A stretch of DNA of 56,263 bases. Origin: Methanoculleus chikugoensis. Its GTDB lineage: Archaea; Halobacteriota; Methanomicrobia; Methanomicrobiales; Methanoculleaceae. The notes under the pieces are model-generated. The model saw nothing but the letters and a program-made list of their open reading frames with translations. It did not search any database and had not been told where the DNA came from. This document shows positions 17,995-26,089 of the stretch, in pieces (position 1 is the first letter of the stretch; each line of letters starts with the position of its first letter). Both the position numbers and the translations under genes were made by a program. Location of the stretch: contig NZ_FMID01000025.1 in assembly GCF_900095385.1 (NCBI RefSeq), forward strand, positions 1 to 56,263, given 5' to 3'.

Positions 17995-19202
17995 GGTCTC
18001 TCTGCATCGTCGAGCGCTTCAACGCCCGGGAGCGGCTTTCCTGCGAGCATGGCGAGAGCGGCCCCGCCGCCCGTCGAGACGTGGGTCATCTCGTCGGCAA
18101 GCCCGAACCGCTGCACCGCATCCGTGGTCGAACCCCCGCCGATGACCGTGGTGCCGCGGAGGTTGGCGAGGGCCGCAGCAACCCGGCGGGTTCCTTCCGC
18201 AAACTCCGGGATCTCGAAGACCCCCATCGGGCCGTTCCAGACGACGGTTCGCACGCTCCCGAGTTCCCGGGAGAACTCGTCGGCTGCCTCCGGCCCGATA
18301 TCGGCGATGATCCGGCCGTCCGGGATCTCCGTCGCGGGCACAACCCGGGTCGGGGTGCCCGCTTCCAGCCTCTCCGCGACGACGACATCGCGGGGAAGGA
18401 TGAGGCGGACGCCGCGTCTTTCTGCATTCTCCCCGACTCTTCTGACGTCGTCCAGACGGTCGATCTCGACGTGCGACGCACCGGTCGGGTAGCCCCGGCT
18501 CGCAAGGAACGTCGCCGCCATGCCTCCCCCGATGAGAAGGAGGTCTACCCGGGAGATGACGTTGTCGAGAACCTCCAGTTTGTCGCTCACCTTGGCGCCG
18601 CCGATCACGGCGGCAAACGGCCTCTCAGGGTTCTCCAGGATGCGTGCAAACGCGTCGACCTCCCTCTCCAGCAGGAGCCCGGCCACCGCCGGCAGGTGCT
18701 GTGGGACCCCCACGACCGATGCGTGGGCCCGGTGCGAGGCACCGAATGCATCGTTGACGTAGATCTCGGCAAGATCGGCGAGCCTCTCTGCAAAGAAGGA
18801 ATCATCCGCCCGCTCCTCCGCGTGGAACCGGAGGTTCTCGAGGAGGACGATATCCCCGTCGCTCATCGCCGCGACCGCGCTCTCCACCTCCGGCCCGATG
18901 CAGTCCCGGAGCGCGGCGACCGGCCGGTCGAGCAGTTCGGAGAGCCGGTTTGCCACGAGGGCGAGGCGTAACCGCTCAACGATCTCACCTTTCGGCCGGT
19001 CAAGGTGGGAGCAGAGGATCACCCGCGCTCCCTGCTCGCAAAGGTAGCGTATCGTCGGCAGGCTGGCCCGAATACGGGTATCGTCGGCGATTGTCCCTTC
19101 CTCATCGAGCGGCACGTTGAAGTCGGCACGGACGAGCATCCTTTTGCCCCGCACGTCGATCTCCCGGACTGTCTTCTTCCGTCTTGGTATCACGTTCTGC
19201 AT
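17991..19202 (-). CDS. pgk: Phosphoglycerate kinase
   Basis: A 403-residue enzyme interconverting 1,3-bisphosphoglycerate and ATP. Motifs: MLVRADFNVPLD near the N-terminus, HLDRPKG, LLENLRFHAEE, NDAFGASHRAHAS, GGAKVSDK (nucleotide site), NGPMGVFE and a C-terminal glycine loop GGGSTTDA, where GGGDSAAA/T is usual. The sequence reads like a bacterial-type PGK with a short N-terminal extension (MQNVIPRRKKTV). The frame stays open far upstream, but that segment is Arg/Pro/Ser-rich noise, so the ATG at 19202 is preferred. The gene is first in a two-gene operon with pfkA. Confidence 0.92.
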   Translation of the reverse strand: MQNVIPRRKKTVREIDVRGKRMLVRADFNVPLDEEGTIADDTRIRASLPTIRYLCEQGARVILCSHLDRPKGEIVERLRLALVANRLSELLDRPVAALRDCIGPEVESAVAAMSDGDIVLLENLRFHAEERADDSFFAERLADLAEIYVNDAFGASHRAHASVVGVPQHLPAVAGLLLEREVDAFARILENPERPFAAVIGGAKVSDKLEVLDNVISRVDLLLIGGGMAATFLASRGYPTGASHVEIDRLDDVRRVGENAERRGVRLILPRDVVVAERLEAGTPTRVVPATEIPDGRIIADIGPEAADEFSRELGSVRTVVWNGPMGVFEIPEFAEGTRRVAAALANLRGTTVIGGGSTTDAVQRFGLADEMTHVSTGGGAALAMLAGKPLPGVEALDDAERP

Positions 19203-19518
19203 ACCGGCATACCCCCGGAGCAGCGGAGAACGGCAGGTTTCCGTGACTGGTGTGCGGGCGGCTGCACCCCCAGATCCGGCTGTCTCCTGCCTTTTAACGT
19301 TCCCCGCCGGATTACGGTCCCGCAGTGCATGCGTGCCCTCGCATATATAGTGTTCGTAGCGCCACCCATGGCGCGGATCCGGGGGTACACTGCCCCGGAG
19401 ATCGCGCGGCAAAGGCGGCGAGGCCGTCGTCCCGGGTTGCAGCCCTCTCAAAATTGTCGCCGGCCCCGGTTCTCTGCAAGGGCCGGCATTGATCGGATTC
19501 CGGTTCTCTCGAGCAAGC
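19203..19518. other. Leader and promoter region of pgk, plus spacer
   Basis: The only clear signal is a TATA box for pgk on the minus strand (CTATATATG, 19342-19350). Transcription would start near 19317 and leave a leader of about 115 nt before the pgk ATG. I see no known riboswitch in that leader. The remaining bases up to the PRC-barrel stop are GC-rich and featureless apart from a short self-complementary stretch (GCCGGCC, 19450-19485). Confidence 0.4.
19342..19350 (-). promoter_or_regulatory. TATA box of the pgk-pfkA operon
   Basis: CTATATATG on the minus strand is flanked by GC-rich DNA and is the strongest TATA match between pgk and the PRC-barrel gene. The distance to the pgk ATG implies a roughly 115-nt untranslated leader. 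Confidence 0.5.
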
Positions 19519-19917
19519 TCACCGCTCCATGCGGCGTTCCCAGTAGGGCGTGTAGCCGTAGTGGCTGTACATCCCGGTGAGCCACCCGCGTTCGGCGCTC
19601 GTCGGCCAGTTGTCCTTGTCGAAGCCCGGCGCGTTCTCCAGCCGCTCTCTGGGCATGTCAAGGACGAAGGTGTCGTCGGTCGCGTTGTACTGCAGGGCCT
19701 CCCAGGGGACGGCGAAGAGTTTGTCGCCGAGCCCCAGGATCCCCCCGAACGAGAGGGCGGCATAGGCGATGCAGCCTTCGCTCGTATCGATCACGACGTC
19801 CTTGATCGTCCCGAGATCCTCACCCTGCGGGTTCCTGACCGAATAATCCGCAATATCCTTTCCCCGTATAATATTCCGTGTCTGCATCTCTGTGGCAGTT
19901 CCTCTCATCTGCATCAC
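19519..19917 (-). CDS. PRC-barrel domain protein
   Basis: A 132-residue protein. After a polar N-terminus comes the PRC-barrel signature: IIRGKDIADYSVRNPQGED, LGTIKDVVIDTSEGCIAYA, then FGGILGLGDKLFAVPWEAL (about 15-88). The C-terminal tail is rich in aromatic and charged residues (FDKDNWP, SHYGYTPYWERR). PRC-barrel proteins in archaea and bacteria serve in RNA processing, photosynthetic complexes or membrane-stress contexts; the specific role here is unknown. Several Met codons lie close together (19917, 19914, 19908), so the start is uncertain by a few residues. Confidence 0.8.
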   Translation of the reverse strand: MMQMRGTATEMQTRNIIRGKDIADYSVRNPQGEDLGTIKDVVIDTSEGCIAYAALSFGGILGLGDKLFAVPWEALQYNATDDTFVLDMPRERLENAPGFDKDNWPTSAERGWLTGMYSHYGYTPYWERRMER

Positions 19918-20388
19918 GTCTCCACGATCGTGGAACGTCCTGTCCCACGGTAAGAGGGTGAATACAGGCCGGGGTTATTTAATCCTTATTGAAATATATT
20001 GGCGATTGGATATGTTGTGCCACAGGAGCGTTCTCCCGGGCGGGCGCCCGGAAGACAGGATTGCCCGGAGCACGATCGAATGTGTCGCTCCTCCTCTCTC
20101 CTCCACGCTCCGCCCGCTCCTTTCTCGTAGACCTGCTTCACCGCCGACCGGGCGATCGCGCGAGTCTTGTGGGTTTCGCCGCTCCGAAAGGTCGGCGTAC
20201 TGCTCCCGGGCGCTGTTGACGCTTCACCGTAGATGTCCCGGCCGTGCCCGGGAAGCGGCTCTCTCACCAGCAGCGGCAGGTCGTCACCTTAATCGCGTGT
20301 CCAGAGAGATTGGTAGGATACATGCCGTGCAGACAGAACCGCCGGGAACCCCGGTGAGCGCAGGCTGCACGGCCGGAACACCGCAGAT
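19918..20388. other. Intergenic region between divergent genes
   Basis: About 470 bp separate the PRC-barrel gene (minus) from the radical SAM gene (plus). An AT-rich patch (TTATTTAATCCTTATTG, AATATATTGG, about 19976-20000) probably contains the PRC-barrel promoter. The rest is GC-rich. Reading frames here are Arg/Ser/Pro-rich shadows, and I find no RNA gene or repeat. Confidence 0.4.
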
Positions 20389-21498
20389 ATGAAGGTCTAC
20401 TGGCGACAGATCCCCCAGGCGAGCAACACCTTCGCCGCGCTTACCGCAGCGTGCGAGGTGCACGGATACGTCCTCGAGGCGGCGGACGGGCCGCGCCCCG
20501 ACGTCACCATCTATAGCCTGAACTCCATCAACGAGCGCCTGTACCGCGACGAGATCGCGGAGGCCGACTGCATAACGATCGTCGGCGGCCCCCACGCCTC
20601 TGCCTGCTACCGCGAGGTGGCGGAGTACGCCGACTACGTCGTCGTCGGGGAGGGAGAGTACACCCTCCCGGCGCTTCTCTCCGCCATTGAGGAAGGAAGA
20701 GATCCTCCTCCCGGGGTCGCCACCGCCGCGGGCTACACGCCCGCCAGCCACACCGTCCTCCTCGACGCTTACCCGCCCTTCTCGCAGATCAAGGGTTTCG
20801 TCGAGATCACCCGGGGGTGCCCGTTCTCCTGCGGCTACTGCCAGACACCGCGCCTCTTCGGGCGGTGCATGCGCCACCGCTCCATCGAAGAGATCGTCCG
20901 TTACGCCTCGCGCTACCGGGATATCCGGTTCGTCACCCCGAACGCGTTCGCCTACGGCTCCGACGGCGTCCACCTCCGTCTCGACAGGGTCGAACGTCTC
21001 CTCCGGAGCCTCGACGGCCGGGTCTACTTCGGCACCTTCCCCGGCGAGGTGCGCCCGGAGTGCATCTCGCGGCAGTCCGTCGAGCTCGTCGTCGACCACT
21101 GCGCCAACACCCGCCTGCACTTCGGGGCGCAGTCCGGGAGCGATGCGGTTCTGCGTCGCCTGCATCGTGGGCATACCGTCGAGGACGTCGTCCGTGCCTT
21201 TGACCTCTGCCGGGAGCACGGTCTCGTCCCGGTCGTCGACTTCATCCTCGGGCTGCCGTTCGAGAGCGACGATGACCAGCGCGCGACCCTCGAACTCGTG
21301 GAGATGGTTGCCCGGGGCGGGAAGGCGCACATCCACTACTTCATGCCGCTTCCTGGGACTCCCCTTCAGTATGCCCGCCCCCGTCCGCTCCTTCCTGAGG
21401 CGGAGAAGGTTCTCGGGAAACTCGCGCTCGACGGCAGAATAACCGGCTCGTGGATGGATCATGAGATAAGGTTTTTTAGACGCACTTCTCATCTATAG
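20389..21498 (+). CDS. B12-binding domain/radical SAM protein (MJ_1487-like)
   Basis: A 369-residue protein. Residues 1-125 form a cobalamin-binding-like domain (TIVGGPHASA, DYVVVGEGEYTLPALL). The radical SAM cluster motif is CPFSCGYC with Cys144, Cys148 and Cys151, followed by TPRLFGRCMRHRS. The barrel continues with VTPNAFAYG, HFGAQSGSD and VVDFILGLPFESD. The architecture matches the archaeal TIGR04013 (MJ_1487) group, whose reaction is not established. The 4Fe-4S cluster would cleave SAM to make a 5'-deoxyadenosyl radical; methyl transfer or sulfur insertion are both possible. The metallophosphoesterase follows three bases after the stop, suggesting a shared transcript. Confidence 0.85.
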   Translation: MKVYWRQIPQASNTFAALTAACEVHGYVLEAADGPRPDVTIYSLNSINERLYRDEIAEADCITIVGGPHASACYREVAEYADYVVVGEGEYTLPALLSAIEEGRDPPPGVATAAGYTPASHTVLLDAYPPFSQIKGFVEITRGCPFSCGYCQTPRLFGRCMRHRSIEEIVRYASRYRDIRFVTPNAFAYGSDGVHLRLDRVERLLRSLDGRVYFGTFPGEVRPECISRQSVELVVDHCANTRLHFGAQSGSDAVLRRLHRGHTVEDVVRAFDLCREHGLVPVVDFILGLPFESDDDQRATLELVEMVARGGKAHIHYFMPLPGTPLQYARPRPLLPEAEKVLGKLALDGRITGSWMDHEIRFFRRTSHL

Positions 21499-21501
21499 AG
21501 C

Positions 21502-22143
21502 ATGACGGATGTGCTACTCCTAGCAGATCTGCACGGTAACTACGGAAAGCTTGACGCTTTTCTCAGCTACGACTACGATGCAGTCATCATTGCAGGCGAT
21601 ATCACCAATTTCGGTCCACTTGAGCCTGTAGATTCGGTACTCTCCAACTTTGAGGTGCCGTGTTTCGCAATCCCCGGCAACTGCGATCCCCGCGAGATCA
21701 TCGATGTGCTCGAACGCTCGGATGCGGTCTGCCTGCACAATTCGTGGATCGCGCTCGGCAAGATCACGCTCGCGGGTCTTGGCGGTTCGAACAAGACCCC
21801 GTTCGACACGCCGTTCGAGCTGACGGAGGAAGAGATCGACAAAGACCTCACCCGGATCACCAATCACATGGATAAAAACATCCACAACGTCTTGCTCTGC
21901 CACGCCCCGCCATACGAGGCGCTGGACACCGTCGAGGATAACCACGTCGGCAGCCAGAGCATCCGCAAGCACATGGCCCGGTTCGATCTGGTCTGCTGTG
22001 CTCACATTCACGAGGCACGGGGCGTCACCGAGGTCGACGGCGTCAAGGTCGTCAACCCCGGCCCCGCTTCAGAAGGCTACGGTGCTATCATCCGTTTCGG
22101 AAAGGAGCCCAAAGATATCCATATCGACCTTATTGCTGTTTAG
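21502..22143 (+). CDS. Calcineurin-like metallophosphoesterase
   Basis: A 213-residue protein with the complete two-metal motif set: DLHGN (9-13), IAGDITNFG (30-38), PGNCD (58-62), CHAPP (about 133-137) and HIHEARG (about 168-174). The small size and YfcE/MJ0936-like order suggest a cytosolic phosphodiesterase or phosphatase. Substrate unknown. The radical SAM gene ends three bases before its ATG. Its 3' end overlaps the opposing cyclase gene by 14 bp. Confidence 0.88.
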   Translation: MTDVLLLADLHGNYGKLDAFLSYDYDAVIIAGDITNFGPLEPVDSVLSNFEVPCFAIPGNCDPREIIDVLERSDAVCLHNSWIALGKITLAGLGGSNKTPFDTPFELTEEEIDKDLTRITNHMDKNIHNVLLCHAPPYEALDTVEDNHVGSQSIRKHMARFDLVCCAHIHEARGVTEVDGVKVVNPGPASEGYGAIIRFGKEPKDIHIDLIAV

Positions 22144-22660
22144 ATAACAGCATCTCCAGATACGAGGTGTAGATCGGTGGACCGTCTACACCCAATTCTT
22201 TTGCAATAGCCCCGATCCGGTCGGCGGCATCCTCTTTGTTCTCGTCTGTCAGGATCTCGATCTCGGCGAACGTCCCGAGCCCCTCGACGTCGTCGAGCGT
22301 GACCGTCACGTCCCCCATCTCGTAGAACTCCCGCACCTTCAAGACCATGGCGGCACGCCGGAACCCGAGACGGGAGAGGATTCCTTCGAGGGTCTCTCCG
22401 TCGGCGACCGCGAGGTTGAACTCCTCGCGGGCCTTTGCGCTCCCGACCCGGATCTTCGGGCCTTTGTAGGTCACGGTGACTCCGGTATCGTCGTACCTGA
22501 CCCGTAACGCCTCGTCGGTCTCCCCGAAATCGCGGTGGGGAGCGTTGTAGTAGACGTCGCGTTCCTGTTGCCTTCTCCCCATCCGCACCCCTTTCCGGTC
22601 GAGCCCGGCCCTGACGCTCTCCAGGTCATTGACCGCAAATTTTGCTTCTACTTCGAGCAT
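22130..22660 (-). CDS. cyaB: Class IV adenylate cyclase (CyaB/CYTH family)
   Basis: A 176-residue CYTH domain protein with the N-terminal ExExK motif (MLEVEAKF), conserved basic residues (RRQQERDVYYN, ALRVRY, TYKGPK), KVREFYEMG, and acidic strands (TLDDVEGLGTFAEIEI). These line the triphosphate tunnel. Archaeal members may be adenylate cyclases or thiamine/inorganic triphosphatases, so the cyclase name is a family label. The ATG at 22660 gives the canonical start; an in-frame GTG lies two codons earlier. The last 14 bp overlap the 3' end of the metallophosphoesterase, tail to tail. Confidence 0.82.
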   Translation of the reverse strand: MLEVEAKFAVNDLESVRAGLDRKGVRMGRRQQERDVYYNAPHRDFGETDEALRVRYDDTGVTVTYKGPKIRVGSAKAREEFNLAVADGETLEGILSRLGFRRAAMVLKVREFYEMGDVTVTLDDVEGLGTFAEIEILTDENKEDAADRIGAIAKELGVDGPPIYTSYLEMLLSKQQ

Positions 22661-22704
22661 GCTCACTCTGCGTCAGATTGTCTCTCGGGAACGACGATAA
22701 ACCC

Positions 22705-24210
22705 TCACCGCCCGGCCGTGAGCGGGCCGGAGGCCCTCTGCCGGATGAGATCCCTCTGCCGCTCTGCGGCGGCGAGGAGCGCATCGTCTTCGAGATGCTC
22801 CGCGGAGACGATCGCCCGCTCCGTGAGCAGCAGGGCGGTATCGTGGTCATCGCGATGATGGAACCGGAGCCCGATCTCCAGGTTCAGGTCGGCGGCTTTC
22901 CCGTACTCGTGCGCGTTAAAGAGGTGACCGGCAAGCGAGAGGAGGACGTACAGCCTGTCGGGGAGGCGATGTATGGAGCGCTCGAAGCAGTCTGCAGCGC
23001 GGGCGTTGAGCACAACCGTCGTTTCATCAGAGAGGCCGTGCCTGCAGTGCTCCTGCAGGATGGGGTGCGCGAAGGCATACTCGCCGTCCGGGAGCCTGCG
23101 GAAGATGCTGCTCTCCAGCAGCCGGTCGGTCGCCGGCGCCACGCCCGCCTCCTGAAGATCGAGCATGCAGGCCATGACCGGCACGGGGAACGGGGGGTTT
23201 AAGACGCAGAGGTCCTCCGTCCATGCCTTCATGGGTTCGGGGAGCGCGGCGAAGACAAGCCCCGCCGGATCGTCTGCCCCGGCGATGACGTCCGCGACGT
23301 TCTCCCGGGACGGTGCGAGCCCCCGGTTGCGCAGGGCGTTGAAGCAGGCCATAAGGCCGAATGGGTCGCCCGCTCTCTCTTCGAGGAGGCCGGCGGCCGC
23401 ATTGTCGATGGAGACGTGGAACCGCCTCTCCGCGAGTTCCCGGATCTCGGGCCGTTGCATCCCGGATAGCTGCACTTCAAAGATACCGAGCTCCCGGATC
23501 TCCTCCTGCATCGTCGCGTACCCGGAACCGGCGCCATCCTCCGTCCGGCAGGTGAAGGCGAGGAGGATGCCGGGCGGAAGGTCGCGCACGACATCCCGGA
23601 GGAGGCGCCGGTCGTGGCTCGAGGCGAGGTGGACGTCGTCGAGGAGAACCGCCGCAACGTGGCCCGTCATGCTCACCTGTCTCCCGAGTTCCTTGAGTAG
23701 TTCCTCGAAGGCCTGGTATACACGGTCGTATCCGACCTCGGGCGACCGGGCGAAGACGCCGATGATCTCCTCGCCGGCCTTCGGGAGCAGGCCGACCGGC
23801 TCCACCGGGGCGGCGTATTTCTCGAAGACGTCGTCGGCATACCGGAGAGCCTCGCTCATGCTCTCGGCATCAAGGAGGCTCCCGAACCTTGCGGATGCCG
23901 AGGATCGCTTAAGATCGTTCAACAACTCCCGGAACGCAGCAAAGATCATCCCCGGGAGGTCGAAGACCTCCGCCCTGAGGATGGGGGACTGCCGCCCGCC
24001 GGGGCGTTCCTGCACCTCGTATGCGAGCCGGTTCAGGAGCGAACTCTTTCCGATGCCCGGCGAGCCGGAGATCATCACCGTCTGCCCGTGCTCTCCCGCT
24101 CGCAAGAGGATGGCCGAGAGTTGCTCAAGTTCCTCCCGTCTGCCGCAGAACTCTTCCGGAGGCGAGGGAGCGTACGAGACCCCGCCGACCTGCTGCTGTA
24201 TCTCGTCCAT
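22705..24210 (-). CDS. AAA/STAND-type ATPase with helical C-terminal region
   Basis: A 501-residue protein. It begins with a short lead (SPPEEFCGRREELEQL, an ORC/STAND-like box), then Walker A GSPGIGKSSLLNRL (about 48-61), a helical insert, and Walker B VAAVLLDDVHLAS followed by an arginine-sensor region (LAFTCRTED). The second half is alpha-helical and ends in TPR-like repeats (LSLAGHLFNAHEYGKAADL, then ALLLTERAIVSAEHLED). This layout resembles AAA_16/MalT-type signal ATPases that lack the DNA-binding part. Partner and role unknown. The start at ATG 24210 lies about 31 bp from a clear TATA box; upstream in-frame Met codons would precede the promoter. Confidence 0.75.
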   Translation of the reverse strand: MDEIQQQVGGVSYAPSPPEEFCGRREELEQLSAILLRAGEHGQTVMISGSPGIGKSSLLNRLAYEVQERPGGRQSPILRAEVFDLPGMIFAAFRELLNDLKRSSASARFGSLLDAESMSEALRYADDVFEKYAAPVEPVGLLPKAGEEIIGVFARSPEVGYDRVYQAFEELLKELGRQVSMTGHVAAVLLDDVHLASSHDRRLLRDVVRDLPPGILLAFTCRTEDGAGSGYATMQEEIRELGIFEVQLSGMQRPEIRELAERRFHVSIDNAAAGLLEERAGDPFGLMACFNALRNRGLAPSRENVADVIAGADDPAGLVFAALPEPMKAWTEDLCVLNPPFPVPVMACMLDLQEAGVAPATDRLLESSIFRRLPDGEYAFAHPILQEHCRHGLSDETTVVLNARAADCFERSIHRLPDRLYVLLSLAGHLFNAHEYGKAADLNLEIGLRFHHRDDHDTALLLTERAIVSAEHLEDDALLAAAERQRDLIRQRASGPLTAGR

Positions 24211-24234
24211 GATCCTGCCGGGTGTTCCGGTAGA

Positions 24235-24247
24235 CAGTATAAATACC
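24235..24247 (-). promoter_or_regulatory. TATA box of the AAA ATPase gene
   Basis: GGTATTTATACTG on the minus strand is centred about 31 bp upstream of the ATG at 24210, predicting a leaderless or nearly leaderless mRNA. This also fixes the start codon. Confidence 0.6.
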
Positions 24248-24349
24248 ATTCCATCCAAATAAAATGGAACAACAAGACGCAGGCATGCGGCGGACCGGTG
24301 CGGAAGGTGTTCCGGGCCCGCAACGCATCCGCTATCCAAGGTGAATGGA

Positions 24350-25090
24350 ATGGCACTTCAGGAAGGAGATTTTATCAGGCTCAGGTACACCGGCCGCGTC
24401 GGTGAGAATATTTTCGATACCACGGATGAGGAGAATGCAAAGGAAGAAGGGATCTACAACCCGCAGGCGGAGTACGGTCCTGTCACCGTCCGCCTGGGGA
24501 GCCACCACATCATCATCGGCCTTGAGGACGAGCTGACGGGGAAAGAGGTCGGCGCCGAGGGCGAGGTCGACGTCCCGCCCGAGAAGGGGTTCGGGGCGCA
24601 CGAGGATGAAGCCGTGAAGTCGGTCCCGGTCACGCAGTTCCGCGAGAAGCCGCAAAGGGGGATGCGGATCGAGGTCGAGGGCCGCGAGGGCGTCGTCGTC
24701 GACGTCATCGGAAGGCGTGCGGTCGTCGACTTCAACCACCCGCTTGCCGGCAAGACCCTGAACTACTCCTACGCGATCCTCGAGAAAGTCGAGGAGCCGG
24801 TGGAGCAGATCAAGGGTCTCATCAAGCTCTTCTCGGGCAGAACCGACATCGGGATCAGCATCGCCGACGGCACGGTCGAACTGGAACTCCCCCCCGCGAT
24901 CACCTACGACCGGCGCTGGATGGTCTGGCGCGGCACCCTCGTCCGCGAGATCTTCGAGAACTACTCCGATATCAACGACGTCGTCATGAAGGAGACGATC
25001 TCCCGCCCGAAGAAGCCGGAGGCGGCACCTGAGATCGTTGAGGCGGAAGAGCCCGCCGAGACTGAAGAGACGAAAGAGGCAGAGGAGTAA
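24350..25090 (+). CDS. FKBP-type peptidyl-prolyl cis-trans isomerase, SlyD-like with C-terminal extension
   Basis: A 246-residue protein. The N-terminal FKBP domain is interrupted by an IF (insert-in-flap) chaperone domain, as in archaeal long FKBPs: GDFIRLRYTGRVGENIFDTT (FKBP start), GLEDELTGKEVGAEGEV and PEKGFGAHED, then the IF domain, and FNHPLAGKTLNYSYAI (FKBP end). Residues about 147-215 form an additional domain seen in the long archaeal type. The tail is acidic and Glu-rich. It should speed proline isomerisation and act as a chaperone in the cytosol. The start at ATG 24350 (MALQEGDF) fits the domain boundary; a GTG at 24341 is in frame. Confidence 0.88.
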   Translation: MALQEGDFIRLRYTGRVGENIFDTTDEENAKEEGIYNPQAEYGPVTVRLGSHHIIIGLEDELTGKEVGAEGEVDVPPEKGFGAHEDEAVKSVPVTQFREKPQRGMRIEVEGREGVVVDVIGRRAVVDFNHPLAGKTLNYSYAILEKVEEPVEQIKGLIKLFSGRTDIGISIADGTVELELPPAITYDRRWMVWRGTLVREIFENYSDINDVVMKETISRPKKPEAAPEIVEAEEPAETEETKEAEE

Positions 25091-25120
25091 TTCTCCTCTG
25101 TTTTTACGATTTTTTTCTTT
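25080..25120 (+). terminator. Hairpin plus T-tracts overlapping the FKBP stop codon
   Basis: CAGAGGAG (25080-25087) and CTCCTCTG (25093-25100) form a perfect 8-bp stem with a TAATT loop that includes the stop codon TAA. T-rich tracts follow at 25101-25105 and 25110-25120. The layout is that of an intrinsic terminator. Confidence 0.6.
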
Positions 25121-25265
25121 GACTTTGTTGAATCCCTCCATTAAAGGTCGAATCGCCTCCAGAGTTATCCGTACATCATCGACTCAAAGGAGTGCGGCGG
25201 TTCGTGAGTGCGATTGCCGTCCCGGCAGGAGTTTGAGCACCTGGAAGCGAGGGCAAAACCCCGTG

Positions 25266-25430
25266 CAGTGGACCTTGGGGGTATCGCGTCTGGAGGAGTG
25301 CGACTGGCCGAAGGGCAAGAGCACGAGATGAACGAAGTTCTTTGAGAGGGCAGGGGAGGGGGATGCTCCCCCCTCCCCGCCGGCCCCACCCCCGCGTGGC
25401 GATATCCACCTGAAATCCGAAGACGGTGAT
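25266..25430 (+). repeat. Dispersed GC-rich core repeat, copy C1
   Basis: It begins CAGTGGACCTTGGGGGTATC, contains GGGGAGGGGGATGCTCC with its complement CCCCTCCCC forming a hairpin, and ends TGGCGATATCC followed by GAAATCCGAAGACGG. The start and end modules match copies D and E. Confidence 0.6.
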
Positions 25431-25730
25431 ATATGACCGAAGAGAGCAGCGTAATTCAATTAAGATTCTCAAAAAACTTCGAGAAACAATCTCCTCAACG
25501 CTCACCTCCTTTAGATTCCCATCCCCCGGCTCCTGCTCCCCGCCCCATCTGTCGCACCTCCGGGCCATCGCATCCTATAAACAGTCGTTTCTGACAAACC
25601 GCCGCTTCCTAGAGGATTGTCACCCTCCGATGCTTTGGTTTGTGCCCTCCTGTCAGTCCCAACTCATACACGGCTTTTCATGGGGTATCGCACCTTCGGT
25701 GCTCGAGCTCCGTTCCTGCCGGAACGTCGC

Positions 25731-25900
25731 TTATCGCCACGCACTGCCCCCGCCCCGAGGTGTGGGGTGCGACGGGCCGTAGAGCCGGAGCATGAGCACC
25801 GTCAGGTGCGAATGAGGAGCGCGAAGTGCGGGAGGGGGGGGTTACAGGTGTCCGTGTGTAAGGTAGAGACAAGGGAGGGGGGCTGCTCCCCTTCGAAGAA
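25731..25900 (-). repeat. Dispersed GC-rich core repeat, copy C2 (inverted)
   Basis: This copy is in the opposite orientation. The reverse complement of 25766-25801 matches 5792-5827 in the element at 5553 with only two to three differences over 36 bases (shared CGGTGCTCATGCTCCGG). The same module order follows in reverse, down to the GGGAGGGGGGCTGCTCCCC hairpin. Confidence 0.6.
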
Positions 25901-26089
25901 CTTTGTTCTTCTCGTGCTTCGTTCCTGCGGAATGTCGCACCTTGCACCTTGCGGTGTACAAGCTCCGGTTCTACGAACCGTTGCACTCCCTGCTATCCTC
26001 GCTCCCCCGCCCGTTCCCCACCACTTCAAGAACCTGTGCCGCCCGCCCGTACCCTTCTTTAGGTACCGGGCCGAATGTATTCTGAATCA

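Larger units (their letters stand above)
25121..26074. other. Gene-free region packed with repeat modules
   Basis: Nearly 1 kb without a credible gene. It opens with GACTTTGTTGAATCC (25121-25135), which matches the terminal repeat of the element at 5553 in 13 of 15 bases, but I find no partner at the other end. Inside are one forward core repeat (25266-25430) and one inverted copy (25731-25900), joined by AT-richer DNA (25440-25680). Several small hairpins occur (for example GAAGAACTTTGTTCTTC near 25894 and CGGTTCTACGAACCG near 25968). Reading frames here are repeat-derived. Confidence 0.5.

Noticed and set aside
20284-21492. 402-codon minus-strand ORF opposite the radical SAM gene
   Set aside because: It mirrors a gene with intact radical SAM motifs. 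Its composition (Val/Asp/Arg-rich) is typical of an antisense shadow in GC-rich DNA.
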